A stretch of 6,129 nucleotides of DNA from NCBI GenBank assembly GCA_026421105.1, contig JAPKDI010000083.1, positions 1 through 6,129 on the forward strand, read 5' to 3'. The position numbers and the translations under genes are program-made. Below the pieces are notes generated by a model. It saw only the letters and a list, made by a program, of their open reading frames with translations, made no database searches and had not been told where the DNA came from. Positions 6,126 through 6,129 of the stretch are shown piece by piece. The stretch is from Alphaproteobacteria bacterium. Its GTDB lineage: Bacteria; Pseudomonadota; Alphaproteobacteria; SHVP01. Numbering within the stretch: the stretch's first letter is position 1; each line of letters opens with the position of its first letter.

Positions 6126-6129
6126 CGAC

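Overview
The window looks like a chromosomal housekeeping stretch from an alphaproteobacterium, most likely a Rhodospirillales-type lineage. This rests on GC-rich coding sequence, the gene order prs - rplY (long bL25/CTC form) - pth - ychF - MaoC hydratase, and the style of the encoded proteins. No database search was possible, so the taxon is an inference. All supported genes lie on the + strand, and I see no mobile element, tRNA, rRNA, CRISPR array or sign of recent transfer.

Layout: 1-699 is the 3' part of an unrecognised gene whose product seems to contain two related halves. After about 100 bases comes a beta-class carbonic anhydrase (805-1422). A 109-base gap (1423-1531) follows, with a small hairpin over the carbonic anhydrase stop codon, a candidate sigma-70-type promoter, and an 11-codon open frame whose stop overlaps the prs start as TAATG. 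Then comes prs, PRPP synthetase (1532-2464). The 107-base gap between prs and rplY is dense in short inverted repeats and ends in a good ribosome binding site. From rplY to the end the genes are tightly packed and probably cotranscribed: rplY (2572-3240), pth (3273-3872), ychF (3881-4981), a MaoC-like hydratase (4988-5461) and a dienelactone-hydrolase-family protein (5454-6125, overlapping the MaoC gene by 8 bases).

Functionally, prs supplies PRPP for nucleotide, histidine and tryptophan synthesis. The rplY-pth-ychF core serves translation: a 5S rRNA-binding ribosomal protein, the enzyme that recycles peptidyl-tRNA, and a ribosome-associated P-loop NTPase. The last two genes are metabolic (a hot-dog-fold hydratase and an alpha/beta hydrolase) and seem to share the translation transcript. 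Their substrates cannot be read from sequence.

I found no convincing new multi-gene system. The observations most worth checking are non-coding: the TAATG short frame ahead of prs, the multi-hairpin leader ahead of rplY, and the near-perfect hairpin that contains the rplY stop codon. The duplicated-domain structure of the first, unnamed protein is also worth a look.
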